Positions 49,145 through 59,315 of a stretch of DNA of 64,000 bases are shown piece after piece. A program made the translations under genes and the position numbers. The stretch lies in NCBI GenBank assembly GCA_900543165.1, contig UQQQ01000001.1:62001-126000 (forward strand). Direction: 5' to 3'. The notes under the pieces are model-generated. The model saw only the letters and a program-made list of their open reading frames with translations, made no database searches and was not told the origin of the DNA. The DNA comes from an uncultured Dialister sp. (GTDB lineage: Bacteria; Bacillota; Negativicutes; Veillonellales; Dialisteraceae). The first letter of the stretch is position 1; each line of letters starts with the position of its first letter.

Positions 49145-49795
49145 ATGATTACACTATATCTTATCCGCCATGGAGAGACTGAATGGAATAAGTCGGGGCG
49201 TTATCAGGGCTCGACGGATGTGGCGCTCTCCGATATGGGGGTGGCGCAGGCGGAGAAAGTGGCGTCCTATTTCAAGGATATCCCTCTTGACGGCGTGATT
49301 ACGAGCCCTCTGAAGCGGGCGCGAATCACGGCGGAAGGCATCGCAAAGTCCCATGGCATGGAGCTTGAAATCGTGACTGCACTTCAGGAGCTTTGCTTTG
49401 GTGACTGGGAGGGGAAGACTTTCAGCGAGATTGATCAGCTCTGGCCCGGCATGATCAGTGAGATGTACCATCACCCTGACCAGCTACGTCTTCCACACGG
49501 AGAGTCTTTCAGAGACTGTCAGGTGCGGACGATGGCATTCATGGAGGAGCTTCTATCCCGTGGAGATCATAAAAGCTATGCCATCGTCAGTCATGGTGCA
49601 GCCCTTCGCACGGTCATCTGCGCGATGATCGACATTCCGCTGGCGCGTTCATGGAATATGGGCCTATCCAATGCCAGTGTCACGGAGATCCGCCATTTTG
49701 TCGGGGAAAATAACATGAAGGATATGAATATGCTTTTTTCTTTGAATCAGACCAGTCATCTGGCGAATACAGCGACGTCTCATCTGCCTAAATAA
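49145..49795 (+). CDS. cobC: Histidine phosphatase, probable alpha-ribazole phosphatase CobC
   Basis: A 216-residue phosphoglycerate-mutase-fold phosphatase. The catalytic RHGETEWN is at residues 8-15 with the phospho-His, TSPLKRARITAEGIA follows, and SHGAALRTVI holds the second His. Enzymes of this type remove the 5'-phosphate from alpha-ribazole or cobalamin phosphate. The family is broad, and the CobC call rests on the cobalamin neighbours. AAGGAG precedes the ATG. A terminator follows. Confidence 0.85.
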   Translation: MITLYLIRHGETEWNKSGRYQGSTDVALSDMGVAQAEKVASYFKDIPLDGVITSPLKRARITAEGIAKSHGMELEIVTALQELCFGDWEGKTFSEIDQLWPGMISEMYHHPDQLRLPHGESFRDCQVRTMAFMEELLSRGDHKSYAIVSHGAALRTVICAMIDIPLARSWNMGLSNASVTEIRHFVGENNMKDMNMLFSLNQTSHLANTATSHLPK

Positions 49796-49854
49796 GAGGA
49801 TTCCCTTAGGAAATGTTGTCTGCCCGAGGCCTGCATTCTGCCTTTTACACTTTC

Positions 49855-49891
49855 AAATGCCGCATGAGTTTTATGCTCATGCGGCATTTTT
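49855..49891 (+). terminator. Terminator after cobC
   Basis: AAATGCCGCATGAG pairs perfectly with CTCATGCGGCATTT around 7 bases, followed by further T. Confidence 0.93.
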
Positions 49892-50066
49892 GCATGCTAA
49901 TTAGCTCCTTACTTTTTCAAGCTTAAAATTCATGTGAGAACATTTAAAATGGATAAAGTTATAATTTAATGATGGAAGCGATCATGGTGGCCGCCTGTAA
50001 GAAATATCTTAGATTTCTTTTTCCACGATGACGCTTCTGTGGAAAAGGAGCAATCGATATGAAAAA

Positions 50067-51086
50067 ATGTGGGCACTTCTTATTTCTGCATGTATTCTGG
50101 CGGGTGGGGTCGCAGGGTGTGGCAATCAGGCTGAGCCGCAGGGCACGGTGACGCAGAAGGTCGCTGAGGCACCGGCGAAGCAGGATTTCAAAGCAGTCAC
50201 CTCTGTGAAAAGCGGACAGAAGAATGTCTATGCTGTCGTGAAAGCCATAAATGGCAGCTATTGGAAAAAAGTGATTGCCGGCATGAAAAAAGCAGGGGAA
50301 GAGAATGGGATCAATGTCTATGTAGGCGGCGTGAATAAGGATGGCAACTGGGAGCTGCAGCGCGCCATGCTGCTTGATGCGCAGGCGAAAAAGGCGGATT
50401 CCATTATTCTCGGTGCGGCTGACAGCATGCGTCTGACCGAGACTGCGAAGAATCTTCGAGGTGATAAGCTGCCGGTCGTTCTGGTCGATACGATGATGAA
50501 TACGGAAGACTATGATGCGTCCTACATGACGAATAATCTGGCAGCTGGTGCGGAAGTGGCAAAGAAGATGGTGGAGCTTCTGAAGGAAAGCGGTGTATCG
50601 GAAGAGGAAGAAATCACTGTAGTCATGCATGTCAGCAACCTCGCAAGTCGCACGATCTCGGAACGTCTAGATTCCACCATTGCCAACTGGTACAATGTGG
50701 CACCGAAAAAATGGAAAATTTCCAAAGCATATCTGATCAATTATGGCGATGAGCAGACGGCGGGTGAACTGGTGGAAAAAACGCTTCAGGATCAGAGCGT
50801 GAAGGGTATCATCGCCTGCAACAACAGCTCCACGAAAGCTACGATTGCCGCGGTGATGAAGGAAGGACGCAAGGATCTTTCTGTCATGGGCTTCGACCTT
50901 TCAGATCCGGCTGTGGCAGCTCTAAAAGATGGCAGCTACCATTTCGCGACCATCGCACAGAATCCGGAGAAGATGGGATATGAAGCGGTGATGGCAGCCG
51001 CTGCGCTTGCCAATGTTGAGACTGTCTCTGAAAGAGATGTAAATACCGGGATCGCGGTCATCGATGCAAAGAATTTTAAGGGCTGA
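50067..51086 (+). CDS. Periplasmic sugar-type binding lipoprotein, start region possibly frameshifted
   Basis: The frame from ATG 50067 encodes 339 residues: a lipoprotein signal (MWALLISACILAGGVAGC) and a type 1 periplasmic-binding fold (KAINGSYWKKVIAGMKKAGE, then ADSIILGAADSMRLTE, VVLVDTMM, GIIACNNSSTKATIAAVM, VMGFDLSDPAVAALKDGSY), as in ribose/xylose-type binding proteins. The best ribosome site (AAAGGAG, 50044-50050) points to ATG 50059, which is out of frame because the A run there is one base short. Seven A instead of six would give MKKMWALLIS. No permease or ATPase is adjacent; the gene stands between cobC and cobN. Confidence 0.75.
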   Translation: MWALLISACILAGGVAGCGNQAEPQGTVTQKVAEAPAKQDFKAVTSVKSGQKNVYAVVKAINGSYWKKVIAGMKKAGEENGINVYVGGVNKDGNWELQRAMLLDAQAKKADSIILGAADSMRLTETAKNLRGDKLPVVLVDTMMNTEDYDASYMTNNLAAGAEVAKKMVELLKESGVSEEEEITVVMHVSNLASRTISERLDSTIANWYNVAPKKWKISKAYLINYGDEQTAGELVEKTLQDQSVKGIIACNNSSTKATIAAVMKEGRKDLSVMGFDLSDPAVAALKDGSYHFATIAQNPEKMGYEAVMAAAALANVETVSERDVNTGIAVIDAKNFKG

Positions 51087-51169
51087 TGACGCCGGCTGTT
51101 CGCTGAGACAGTGGTTAGTAAAGAGTACAGTGTTTCTTGGTTTAGAAATTTCATGATGATAGCATAGCG

Positions 51170-51208
51170 AATCGAGGCGATCATTTTCGGATGGTTGCCT
51201 CGATTTTA
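51170..51208 (+). terminator. Terminator after the binding lipoprotein
   Basis: AATCGAGGC (51170-51178) pairs with GCCTCGATT (51197-51205), followed by T residues. It separates the lipoprotein transcript from cobN. Confidence 0.8.
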
Positions 51209-51250
51209 TTTGAGCAAACTAAAATCTTGATTATAAATGTCATTGAAATG

Positions 51251-51279
51251 TTTTAAAGTATATAGGCCTGTAGTATAAT
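51251..51279 (+). promoter_or_regulatory. Probable promoter of the cobN operon
   Basis: TATAAT (51274-51279) lies 17 bp after a poor -35 (TTTTAA, 51251-51256), about 106 bp before the cobN start. The leader in between is AT-rich and shows no cobalamin riboswitch. Confidence 0.45.
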
Positions 51280-51385
51280 GAATGAGTGAACCATAGTCTT
51301 CTATGAAGAAAATGATTTTGATTTCTTAGGGAAGCAAAAAGTATCCGTACATATTTATTAGGACGAACCGAGAGAAAGGCGAGCT

Positions 51386-54300
51386 ATGGAACCCAAAATT
51401 CTATATATGACGAACCATGACAGGCGGTATGCCTCCATGAAGAAAGCCTGTGAGGCGCTTCAGGAGAAGAGGCTGATTTCTGACCTGTCTATTTCTGTGC
51501 GCGTGGAACGCACGAGCGACTGGAACAGGAATTGGGAGCGCAAAGTATCCGGCGCTTCTCTGGTCATGATCCACTTGATGAAGAATGCACTGAAGTCCTC
51601 CTTTTGGAAAGACTGTAAAAATTTTTTGGATCAGAATCACATCGCATACTTTGTCGATGCCATTGATGGGGATATGGCAGAGCACAGTGCTTCCATCGAT
51701 GGCGAGGTGCTCGAGACATTCCGCAAGTACTGTCTGTATGGAGGCTTCAGCAATTTCAAAAATCTCTGGCTGTATGCGAACGGACTCTTTGATGACAAGG
51801 CGGAAAAAGCACAGCCGCCTGAGAAGTACAGCTGGGCGGGAATCTATGATCCGAGCGTGGAGAGCCGCTCTCAGAAGACGCTCTCGGATTTCGAGGCGGC
51901 GCATCCCTATGGTGACCGGCCGATGCTGGGGCTCCTTTTTTACCGCGATGAGTGGATCTGGGATGATACCGCGTATGTGAAGGCCTTTCTGGAGGAAGCG
52001 GAAAAAGAAGGCTATGCGGTGCTTCCTGTCTTTGCGAACGGGTTCATCGATGAGTCGGCAGGCATGCCGTCGTTGTCAGAGGTGCTGGAGACGTATTTCA
52101 TGAAGGATGGACAGCCTGTCATCGATGCGCTGGTATCGACGATGAAGTTTTCTATGCTTGGCGCAGGAAAGACGAGTCTTCCCGTCTTGAAGAAGCTAGG
52201 CGTGCCTATCCTCTCTGCCTATACGCTTCTCACATCGGAGGCTGACTGGCGCAAGAATCCTGAGGGGATGAATGCGGTGGAAACGTCGATCGCGATCGCG
52301 CTTCCAGAGCTGGACGGCGCGATTTCCGGTCTGCCGATCGCAGGGCGAAAAAAAGATGTCGATGGCAGTGTCTCCTATGTGCCGATTCCTGAGCGCGTGA
52401 CGCAGATGGTCAGAAAGGCGGGGAAATGGGCGACCCTTCATCAGATGAAGAATGAAAATAAAAAGATCGCTATCATTTTCCACAATTATCCGGCGAAGAA
52501 TTCGAATATAGGGAGTGCTTCCGGTCTGGATACGATGGAGAGTACCATCCGTCTTATGAAGGAAATGAAGAAAGCAGGGTATCAGATGGATTTCATCCCG
52601 GAAACTTCGGATGATTTCATCCATCTCATGACATCTCATGCGACGAATGACATTTCCATGATGACGGAAGAGCAGGCGGAGTCCTGCCAGAAGCTTTCCT
52701 GCTGTGAGTATCTGGATTTCTTCCGACAGCTGGGGAAAGAAGCGAAGGCGTCCATGGTGGATACCTGGGGGGAGGCGCCGGGCGATGTCATGATCTCAGA
52801 GAAAGGAGATATTCTCATCCCCGGTACGATGGACGGACATCTTTTCCTCACGGTGCAGCCATCGCGCCAGTACGGGATGGATCCATCGAAGGCGTATCAT
52901 GACCCGAAGATCCCGCCGACGCATCAGTACCTCGCTTTCTACTACTGGCTGCGTCATGTATGGAAAGCGGATGCGGTCATTCATATGGGGACGCATGGAA
53001 ATCTGGAGTGGCTTCCGGGGAAAGGTGTCGGACTGGATGAAGAAAGCTATCCGGACATTGCGCTCGGGGACATCCCGAATATCTATCCGTACCATATGAC
53101 GATCACCGGCGAAGGTATGATCGCCAAGCGCCGCGCTGCTGCCTGTTTGGTGAGTTACATGCCGGCGCCTGTCGCTGATGCAGGTGCTTACGATGAAATC
53201 GCCGAGCTGGAGAAAACGATCGATGAATATGCAGCGCTCAAGGGAAATGGGAGCGATGTTTCTGCGATGGAAGAGCCGATTCGCAAATTGGCGGTGAAAG
53301 CCAAACTGGATGAAGAAGTGCCCTATCAGGAAAAGAAGCCATTTGCGGACTATGTCGCTTCGCTGCATGACTATATCGAAGAGCTGAAAGACAGCGAAGT
53401 CCATGTGGGACTGCACATTCTAGGGCAGCCGCTGACAGGCACTCTTCTTGTAGATGGTATTCTTCAGATGCTGCGCCTTTCGAATGGAGAGATGCCTTCC
53501 ATTTATGATTTGCTGGCAGAAAAATACGGCGTTACCTTAGATGATATCCAGCAGCATGCGGGAGACATGGTGGAAACGCAGGGCATCACCGGCGGACAGC
53601 TGATGGATCAAATCCGAAAAGAAGCGAAGCAGGTCATCGAAACGCTATCTTCCGGCAACTTTACGGCAGAAGCGATTGCTTCTGCCATGGCACTTCCAGA
53701 AGCTCATGGCAGTGACGCATGGAGACAGTCGCTGAAAAAACTACTCAGGTTTGTGAACGAGGAGATGGTGCCGCGTATTCGGGGGGCGAAAGAGGAACTC
53801 ACGCACACGATGGATGCGCTGGCAGGTCGCTATGTGGAGCCGGGACCTTCTGGCTCACCGAATGCCGGTGGCGTTTTGCTCCTTCCGTCAGGACGCAATT
53901 TCTATGGCATCGATCCCCGCACCATGCCCTCCCCGGCAGGATGGCAGCTTGGCGTGAAGCTGGGCGATCGCATGATAGAGAAATTTATCGCTGACCAGGG
54001 CAAGTATCCGGAAAATATCGGTATGGTACTGTGGTCGGGGCCGAATATGCGCTCCTCGGGGCAGGACATCGCCGAATTTCTTTACCTTCTGGGGGTCCGT
54101 CCTGTCTGGCAGAAGGGAAGTCTGCGCGTGACAGGGCTTGAGGCGATCCCTCTTACCGAACTCAAACGGCCTCGCATCGATGTGACGGGACGGATTTCCG
54201 GACTTTTCCGCGATACCCTTCCGCAGCTTGCCGAACTGATGGATCAGGCGGTCATGCTTGTGGCTTCTCTGGATGAATCTGAAGAGGATAATTTCATCCG

Positions 54301-55099
54301 GAAGCATGTGAAAGAAGATGCCAGATCCATGGAGGATGCCGGTGTCGATGGAGATACAGCATGGAGAAATGCAGCTTTTCGTATTTTTGGCGATGCGCCC
54401 GGAACCTACGGCGCGGGTGTCAATACGGTGCTTGATGCGAAGAACTGGCAGACGGAAGAGGATCTGGCGAATGTGTATGTCCGCTGGGGCGGGCATGTCT
54501 TCGGCGGCGGCAAACGCGGCGTCTTCCATCCGGAGCTGTTTCAGAAGCGCCTCGCTTCTCTCGACCTTACGGTCAAGAATGAGGAAAACCATGAGAGCAA
54601 TATCCTCTCATCGGATGATTACAATGCATTCCATGGCGGGATGATCGCGGCGGTCAAGAGCCTCGGCGGGAAAGCGCCTGTTTCCTATGTGGGTGACAGT
54701 ACGAATCGGTCTTCTGTCGGTGTAAAGACGGTACAGGAAGAGATGAAGCGCGTTTTCCGTGCAGAATCTATGAATCCAAAGTACATCGAAGGGCTCATGA
54801 AACACGGCTACAAAGGGGCGACCGATCTTGCAAACCGTCTCTCGATTTCCTTCCAGTGGGATGCGACAAGCGGTGTCATGGATGACTGGATGTATGAACA
54901 GTATGCGCAGAAATACGCTTTAGATCCCGCGATGCAAAAATGGATGAAGAAGGTCAATCCATGGGCGCTCCAGAGCATGGCAGAGACTCTTCTTGAGGCG
55001 AACCAGCGTGATATGTGGCATGCGAGTGATGAGATGAAAGAGGAGCTGCAGGAGCTTTACCTCTCCGTCGAAGGGGAACTTGAAGATGATGACGACTGA
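51386..55099 (+). CDS. cobN: CobN/ChlH-family metal chelatase large subunit
   Basis: A 1237-residue CobN-like protein, the porphyrin- or corrin-binding subunit of class I metal chelatases. The core signature HMGTHGNLEWLPGKGVGLDE (about residues 533-552) is clear, with AIIFHNYPAKNSNIGSASGL earlier and GPSGSPNAGGVLLLPSGRNF and VYVRWGGHVFGGGKRGVF later, all typical of CobN. The extreme C-terminus is acidic (EGELEDDDD). In aerobes CobN inserts cobalt late, but the methyltransferase genes here look anaerobic-type, so cobalt, another metal, or metal removal are all open. It overlaps the radical SAM gene; chlI and chlD follow. Confidence 0.92.
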   Translation: MEPKILYMTNHDRRYASMKKACEALQEKRLISDLSISVRVERTSDWNRNWERKVSGASLVMIHLMKNALKSSFWKDCKNFLDQNHIAYFVDAIDGDMAEHSASIDGEVLETFRKYCLYGGFSNFKNLWLYANGLFDDKAEKAQPPEKYSWAGIYDPSVESRSQKTLSDFEAAHPYGDRPMLGLLFYRDEWIWDDTAYVKAFLEEAEKEGYAVLPVFANGFIDESAGMPSLSEVLETYFMKDGQPVIDALVSTMKFSMLGAGKTSLPVLKKLGVPILSAYTLLTSEADWRKNPEGMNAVETSIAIALPELDGAISGLPIAGRKKDVDGSVSYVPIPERVTQMVRKAGKWATLHQMKNENKKIAIIFHNYPAKNSNIGSASGLDTMESTIRLMKEMKKAGYQMDFIPETSDDFIHLMTSHATNDISMMTEEQAESCQKLSCCEYLDFFRQLGKEAKASMVDTWGEAPGDVMISEKGDILIPGTMDGHLFLTVQPSRQYGMDPSKAYHDPKIPPTHQYLAFYYWLRHVWKADAVIHMGTHGNLEWLPGKGVGLDEESYPDIALGDIPNIYPYHMTITGEGMIAKRRAAACLVSYMPAPVADAGAYDEIAELEKTIDEYAALKGNGSDVSAMEEPIRKLAVKAKLDEEVPYQEKKPFADYVASLHDYIEELKDSEVHVGLHILGQPLTGTLLVDGILQMLRLSNGEMPSIYDLLAEKYGVTLDDIQQHAGDMVETQGITGGQLMDQIRKEAKQVIETLSSGNFTAEAIASAMALPEAHGSDAWRQSLKKLLRFVNEEMVPRIRGAKEELTHTMDALAGRYVEPGPSGSPNAGGVLLLPSGRNFYGIDPRTMPSPAGWQLGVKLGDRMIEKFIADQGKYPENIGMVLWSGPNMRSSGQDIAEFLYLLGVRPVWQKGSLRVTGLEAIPLTELKRPRIDVTGRISGLFRDTLPQLAELMDQAVMLVASLDESEEDNFIRKHVKEDARSMEDAGVDGDTAWRNAAFRIFGDAPGTYGAGVNTVLDAKNWQTEEDLANVYVRWGGHVFGGGKRGVFHPELFQKRLASLDLTVKNEENHESNILSSDDYNAFHGGMIAAVKSLGGKAPVSYVGDSTNRSSVGVKTVQEEMKRVFRAESMNPKYIEGLMKHGYKGATDLANRLSISFQWDATSGVMDDWMYEQYAQKYALDPAMQKWMKKVNPWALQSMAETLLEANQRDMWHASDEMKEELQELYLSVEGELEDDDD

Positions 55100-56138
55100 C
55101 CTTGCGCCGATCCGTATGCTCGTCCTCACGCTGACGGGTCGATGCAACTTTGCTTGTCGGTATTGTTATGCGGCAGATGCGGATCAGGTGGATATGAAGG
55201 AGGAGACGGCCATTGCGGCACTGCATCTTGCCGGAAGAGGCGGGAATCGTTTTCTCCTGCAGTTTTCCGGCGGGGAGCCGCTGCTTCGATTTCCTCTCAT
55301 TCGGAAACTGGTAGAAATCGCCGAGAGAAATCACTATGATGCGCAGATGCAGATACAGACGAATGGTTCACTCCTCACCAAGGATATAGGTACATGGCTT
55401 TACCGGCATGGAGTGGGGATCGGTATTTCCTGCGACGGACGCAAGGATCTCATGGACCGCACGCGCCGGAGAAAAGACGGCGGCTCGTCCTTTCAGGCTG
55501 CGTCAGAAGGCTTTAAGAATCTGGCGTCTGCCGGCATCGGGACGGGCATCACCTGCGTCGTGACAGAGGATATGACAGATGATCTCCCCGGTATTGCCGA
55601 CATGGCACATTTCTATGGAAATGTTCACCAGGTCGGCTTCGACATCTTGCGTGAGCAGGGGCGCGGGGCTGCTCTTCATGCGCCTTCCGCAGAGGTGATG
55701 ACAAAAGCACTCGAAAAGACTGCGGCGCGCATGGACCTTTTGGAACAGATGACGGGACGGCATATCCACTTCACGCAGGAGGATCGAGTTGCTCGTCTCG
55801 AAAAAAACAAAGATTACGATTTCCCTCAGTGCTATGCCATGCACGGTGAAGCGGCTTTCGTCGATGTGCATGGAAATATCTATGCATGCTCCTCGCTGAT
55901 GGGAAGAGAGCGCTATCTTCTGGGCAATGTCCACGAAGGGCGTGATCCTGAAAGAGTGAGAACCGTCGCCGCTTTTGTCGAGCAGTCCATGGCGGAGTGC
56001 CGCGACTGCTCCTACTTCCCTCTATGCGGCGGTGGCTGCTTCTCCCGCTGGCTTCGCGCGGACGGCCAGGTGAAAAAGTCTGAAGCAGAATGTGCGATGA
56101 AACAGTTTTTTATAAAAAGATATGTGAGGAAACGCTGA
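55086..56138 (+). CDS. Radical SAM/SPASM enzyme inside the chelatase operon
   Basis: A 350-residue radical SAM protein. CNFACRYC (Cys20, 24, 27) binds the first cluster, and FSGGEPLL is the GGE motif for SAM. The C-terminal SPASM domain is complete: a Cys, 13 residues, then GNIYAC, then CRDCSYFPLCGGGC, then a last Cys near AECAMK, so two extra clusters are expected. SPASM enzymes usually modify peptides or proteins. No short precursor ORF was found nearby, so the target may be a chelatase subunit or a distant peptide. ATG 55086 has AAGGGG upstream and overlaps the cobN end by 14 bp. Confidence 0.9.
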   Translation: MMTTDLAPIRMLVLTLTGRCNFACRYCYAADADQVDMKEETAIAALHLAGRGGNRFLLQFSGGEPLLRFPLIRKLVEIAERNHYDAQMQIQTNGSLLTKDIGTWLYRHGVGIGISCDGRKDLMDRTRRRKDGGSSFQAASEGFKNLASAGIGTGITCVVTEDMTDDLPGIADMAHFYGNVHQVGFDILREQGRGAALHAPSAEVMTKALEKTAARMDLLEQMTGRHIHFTQEDRVARLEKNKDYDFPQCYAMHGEAAFVDVHGNIYACSSLMGRERYLLGNVHEGRDPERVRTVAAFVEQSMAECRDCSYFPLCGGGCFSRWLRADGQVKKSEAECAMKQFFIKRYVRKR

Positions 56139-56140
56139 TT
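56127..56140. repeat. Solo end of the terminal-inverted-repeat family
   Basis: AGGAAACGCTGATT, across the stop codon of the radical SAM gene, matches the family end. Its presence suggests an element arrived here and decayed, or that the stop region was donated by it. Confidence 0.45.
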
Positions 56141-56229
56141 CGAGCAAAGCATCCGTGCTTACTTACAACTGATTATATTTTTTATTTTTCATATCGATAG
56201 AACCGATTGATTTCAAGGAGGATATATCA

Positions 56230-57258
56230 ATGAAAAGACAGGGGACATTTCCATTCACAGCCATCATCGGACAGGATACGATGAAAAGAGCACTTGTGCT
56301 GAATGTCGTCAATCCAAAACTGGGCGGTGTACTGATTCAGGGCGAGAAAGGGACGGCAAAGTCGACCGCTGTGCGCGCTCTTGCTGACCTTCTTCCGCCG
56401 CGCCGCTGCATCAAGGGATGCCGTTTCCATGATGATCCGGATGACAAGGCAAACTGGTGTGATGAATGCCATGAAAAATACGACCATGCAGAACCGGAAG
56501 TAGAGATGCTGCCGATGAAAGTGGTCGAGCTTCCAGTCAGTGCGACGGAAGACCGTGTCGTCGGGACACTGGATATCGAAGCCGCTATCCGTGAAGGCAA
56601 GCGTTCCTTTGAAACAGGCATTCTCGCAGATGCGAACCGCAACATTCTCTATGTCGATGAGATCAATCTGCTGGATGACCATGTCGTCGATGTACTTCTT
56701 GATTCGGCCGCTATGGGGATCAATACTGTAGAGCGTGAAGGAATTTCCTACTCTCATCCGGCACGATTCTCCCTGGTCGGCACGATGAACCCGGAAGAAG
56801 GGGACATCCGTCCGCAGCTTCTTGACCGTTTCGCTCTTTCTGTCAAGGTCGTTGGCGAACAGGATCCGGAAAAGAGAGCTGAAATCATCAAACGCCGTCT
56901 GGCTTATGAAGCGGATCCGCAGCCGTTCCTCGATGCATGGAAGGATGAGCAGGAGAAAGAAGTCCGCCGCATCGAGCGTGCGATGAAGCTGCTCCCGCAG
57001 GTCACAGTCTCGAATGACATTCTGCTGCTGGCTGCCAAGATCTCCATCACGCTCGGCGTCGATGGCCATCGTGCAGACATCACGCTGATCAAGACGGCAG
57101 AAACCATCGCGGCCGTAGAAGGGCACACCGAGGTCACGAAGGAAGATATTCGTGAGGCTTCCCGTCTGGCACTCCCGCACCGTATGAGACGCCGTCCTTT
57201 CGAAGAACAGACTCTGGACTGGTCTGAAGTGGATAAGGTCATCGACAATGAAGCGTAA
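56230..57258 (+). CDS. chlI: Magnesium chelatase-type AAA ATPase subunit I
   Basis: A 342-residue AAA+ ATPase that assembles with the D subunit and drives the CobN-type chelatase. Walker A is GEKGTAKST (residues about 38-46). Next is an insertion with four Cys (CIKGC and CDEC, about 58-83), common in COG1239 members and possibly zinc-binding. Then come [19 protein letters not shown], Walker [40 protein letters not shown] and the Arg-finger region. AAGGAGG precedes the ATG. It overlaps chlD by 11 bp. Confidence 0.95.
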   Translation: MKRQGTFPFTAIIGQDTMKRALVLNVVNPKLGGVLIQGEKGTAKSTAVRALADLLPPRRCIKGCRFHDDPDDKANWCDECHEKYDHAEPEVEMLPMKVVELPVSATEDRVVGTLDIEAAIREGKRSFETGILADANRNILYVDEINLLDDHVVDVLLDSAAMGINTVEREGISYSHPARFSLVGTMNPEEGDIRPQLLDRFALSVKVVGEQDPEKRAEIIKRRLAYEADPQPFLDAWKDEQEKEVRRIERAMKLLPQVTVSNDILLLAAKISITLGVDGHRADITLIKTAETIAAVEGHTEVTKEDIREASRLALPHRMRRRPFEEQTLDWSEVDKVIDNEA

Positions 57259-59161
57259 CGGATTTCCTTTCGCTGCCATCTGTGGTGCAGAAAATGCGAA
57301 GGAAGCGATCCTCCTCACCCTGATAAACCCGCATGCCGGAGGACTTCTCCTGTCTGGCGAAAAGGGAACAGGGAAATCCACACTCGTCCGAAGCGCCAGA
57401 GAGCTTCTGGACGCCCCGTGGGTAGAGGTGCCGATCAGCATCACAGAAGACCGGCTCTTCGGGGCTATCGATGCCGAAGAGGCCATTCGGAGCGGACACA
57501 AAAAGCTCCTGCCTGGTCTTATCGATGAAGCCAATGACGGACTGCTCTACATTGATGATGCGAATCTGCTGCGCGACGACCTGCTTTCTGCCATTCTGAA
57601 TATTCGCGAGGCAGGCGGCTACCGACTTGAGCGTGACGGTCTCTCCGAGCAGAGAGAGTCCCGATTTACGGTACTTTCTGTCCTGAATCCAGAAAGTGGT
57701 ACGCTCTCTTCCTCTTCGCTCGACCGTTTCGGGCTCTTTGCGCAGGTAGAGCCTGCGACAGATGATAAGACCAGGATTGAAATCATTCGACGTGTACTGG
57801 ATTTCGAAAAAGACGGACTTGCCTTCCGTAAGAAATGGGAGCAGGAAACAGAAGCGCTGAGAGATCAGATCGCAAAAGCCAGAGAGAGACTTAAAGAAGT
57901 CGAAGTGTCCCCGGCCATGATCCAGCTGGCTGCCGTCTATACACTGAAGGCGCATGTAGCGGGTCATCGTGCTGATATTTATCTCATCGAAGCTGCCAGA
58001 GCCGAAGCGGCATTGGCTGGCAGAAAATATGTCCTTCCGAAAGACCTTGAAAAGGCGGCAGAATTCATCCTGCCTCACCGCATGAGAAAAGCGGAAGAAG
58101 AGGAAGATAGGCATGAGGATACAGAAAATCCGCCGCCTCAGCCGCAGGATAACGAGGAATCGCCGAAGCATCAGCCACAGGACCCTTCACAAAGTGAACA
58201 AGATTTTACAAGACCGGAGCAGCCGCAGCCTGAGCAGACGGATACGGAAGACAGCAAGGGCAATGAGGATCAAAATGATACCAATGCTCAGATGTCGAAT
58301 CCGAAGGGGGCTTCCCGTGAACGTGTCGATGCGGCAAATCTCCATGTCAATCTGCCTCCGATGTGGATCGAGCCTGCCAAGGACAGAAAGCCAAAGAAAG
58401 GGAGTGGTAAGCGAAGTCTTACCATGACTGACCTTATGCAGGGGCGTTATGTACGTGCGGAAATTCCCAAAGCAAAGACAAGCGACATTGCTTTTGATGC
58501 CACGCTGCGTGCGGCGGCCCCGTATCAGAAGGCCCGTCCGTCGAATGGATGTGCTGTCGTCATCAGAAAAGATGACCTTCGCAGTAAAGTGCGTGAAAAA
58601 CGTACGGGGAATATTTTCCTTTTCGTTGTTGATGCCTCTGGTTCCATGGGTGCTCGGGAACGTATGAAAACTGTCAAAGGTGTCATCTTTAAGATCCTTC
58701 TCGATGCGTATCAGAAACGTGATCGCGTCGGCATGATCGCCTTCCGTAAGAAACAGGCTGAGGTCCTTCTCCCTGTCACAAGAAGCGTGGATTTCGCACA
58801 GAAGAAACTTGCCTCTATGCCGACTGGCGGTAAGACGCCGCTTGCCAAAGGTCTTCTCAAAGCGGAGGATGTACTCGATATGCTTTATCGACAGGATCCG
58901 GCACAGGACCCCGTCGTTATTCTCATCACCGATGGTCGTGCGACAAGTCCGCTCAATGAAGGGACCGATCCCGTGACCGATGCCATGGATGAAGCGAAAC
59001 GCATAGGACGCCGCCATCTACCTGTGGCTGTCATCGATACGGAGGCTGGCTTTATCCGTCTCGGTCTTGCGAAAAAGATCGCAAAAGCTATGGGAGCATC
59101 CTATTTCCAGGTCGATAAAATGACAGAAGACCAGCTTCTCCATATTTGGCGCTGCATGTAA
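57248..59161 (+). CDS. chlD: Magnesium chelatase-type subunit D (AAA plus VWA)
   Basis: A 637-residue partner of ChlI. The N-terminal AAA domain keeps [11 protein letters not shown] and [20 protein letters not shown] very acidic, Pro/Gln-rich linker follows (about residues 283-360). The C-terminal VWA domain (about 455-637) has the MIDAS motif DASGSMG and later [11 protein letters not shown] and ITDGRATSP. Unlike many ChlD proteins, its Walker A looks intact, so it may bind ATP itself. It closes the operon cobN-radical SAM-chlI-chlD. Confidence 0.94.
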   Translation: MKRNGFPFAAICGAENAKEAILLTLINPHAGGLLLSGEKGTGKSTLVRSARELLDAPWVEVPISITEDRLFGAIDAEEAIRSGHKKLLPGLIDEANDGLLYIDDANLLRDDLLSAILNIREAGGYRLERDGLSEQRESRFTVLSVLNPESGTLSSSSLDRFGLFAQVEPATDDKTRIEIIRRVLDFEKDGLAFRKKWEQETEALRDQIAKARERLKEVEVSPAMIQLAAVYTLKAHVAGHRADIYLIEAARAEAALAGRKYVLPKDLEKAAEFILPHRMRKAEEEEDRHEDTENPPPQPQDNEESPKHQPQDPSQSEQDFTRPEQPQPEQTDTEDSKGNEDQNDTNAQMSNPKGASRERVDAANLHVNLPPMWIEPAKDRKPKKGSGKRSLTMTDLMQGRYVRAEIPKAKTSDIAFDATLRAAAPYQKARPSNGCAVVIRKDDLRSKVREKRTGNIFLFVVDASGSMGARERMKTVKGVIFKILLDAYQKRDRVGMIAFRKKQAEVLLPVTRSVDFAQKKLASMPTGGKTPLAKGLLKAEDVLDMLYRQDPAQDPVVILITDGRATSPLNEGTDPVTDAMDEAKRIGRRHLPVAVIDTEAGFIRLGLAKKIAKAMGASYFQVDKMTEDQLLHIWRCM

Positions 59162-59225
59162 ATGGAGAAAAGGAGCGGCGTGCGCGGCATCCTATGATAC
59201 ATCGCTTTCCTTTCGCGTAGCATCA

Positions 59226-59266
59226 AAAAATCCGACTGTTTACCAAAAGTAAACAGTCGGATTTTT
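59226..59266. terminator. Bidirectional terminator between chlD and galU
   Basis: AAAAATCCGACTGTTTA pairs perfectly with 59250-59266 (17 bp) around CCAAAAG; it serves convergent genes. Confidence 0.93.
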
Positions 59267-59315
59267 ACGTGCATGGAGAGAAAAGGAGGGAGACAACGAC
59301 CGAATCGATGCGTTT

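Noticed and set aside
51087..51385. Short RiPP precursor for the SPASM enzyme
   Set aside because: No short ORF with a ribosome site was found in this gap or in 56139-56229; the gap holds a terminator and a promoter.
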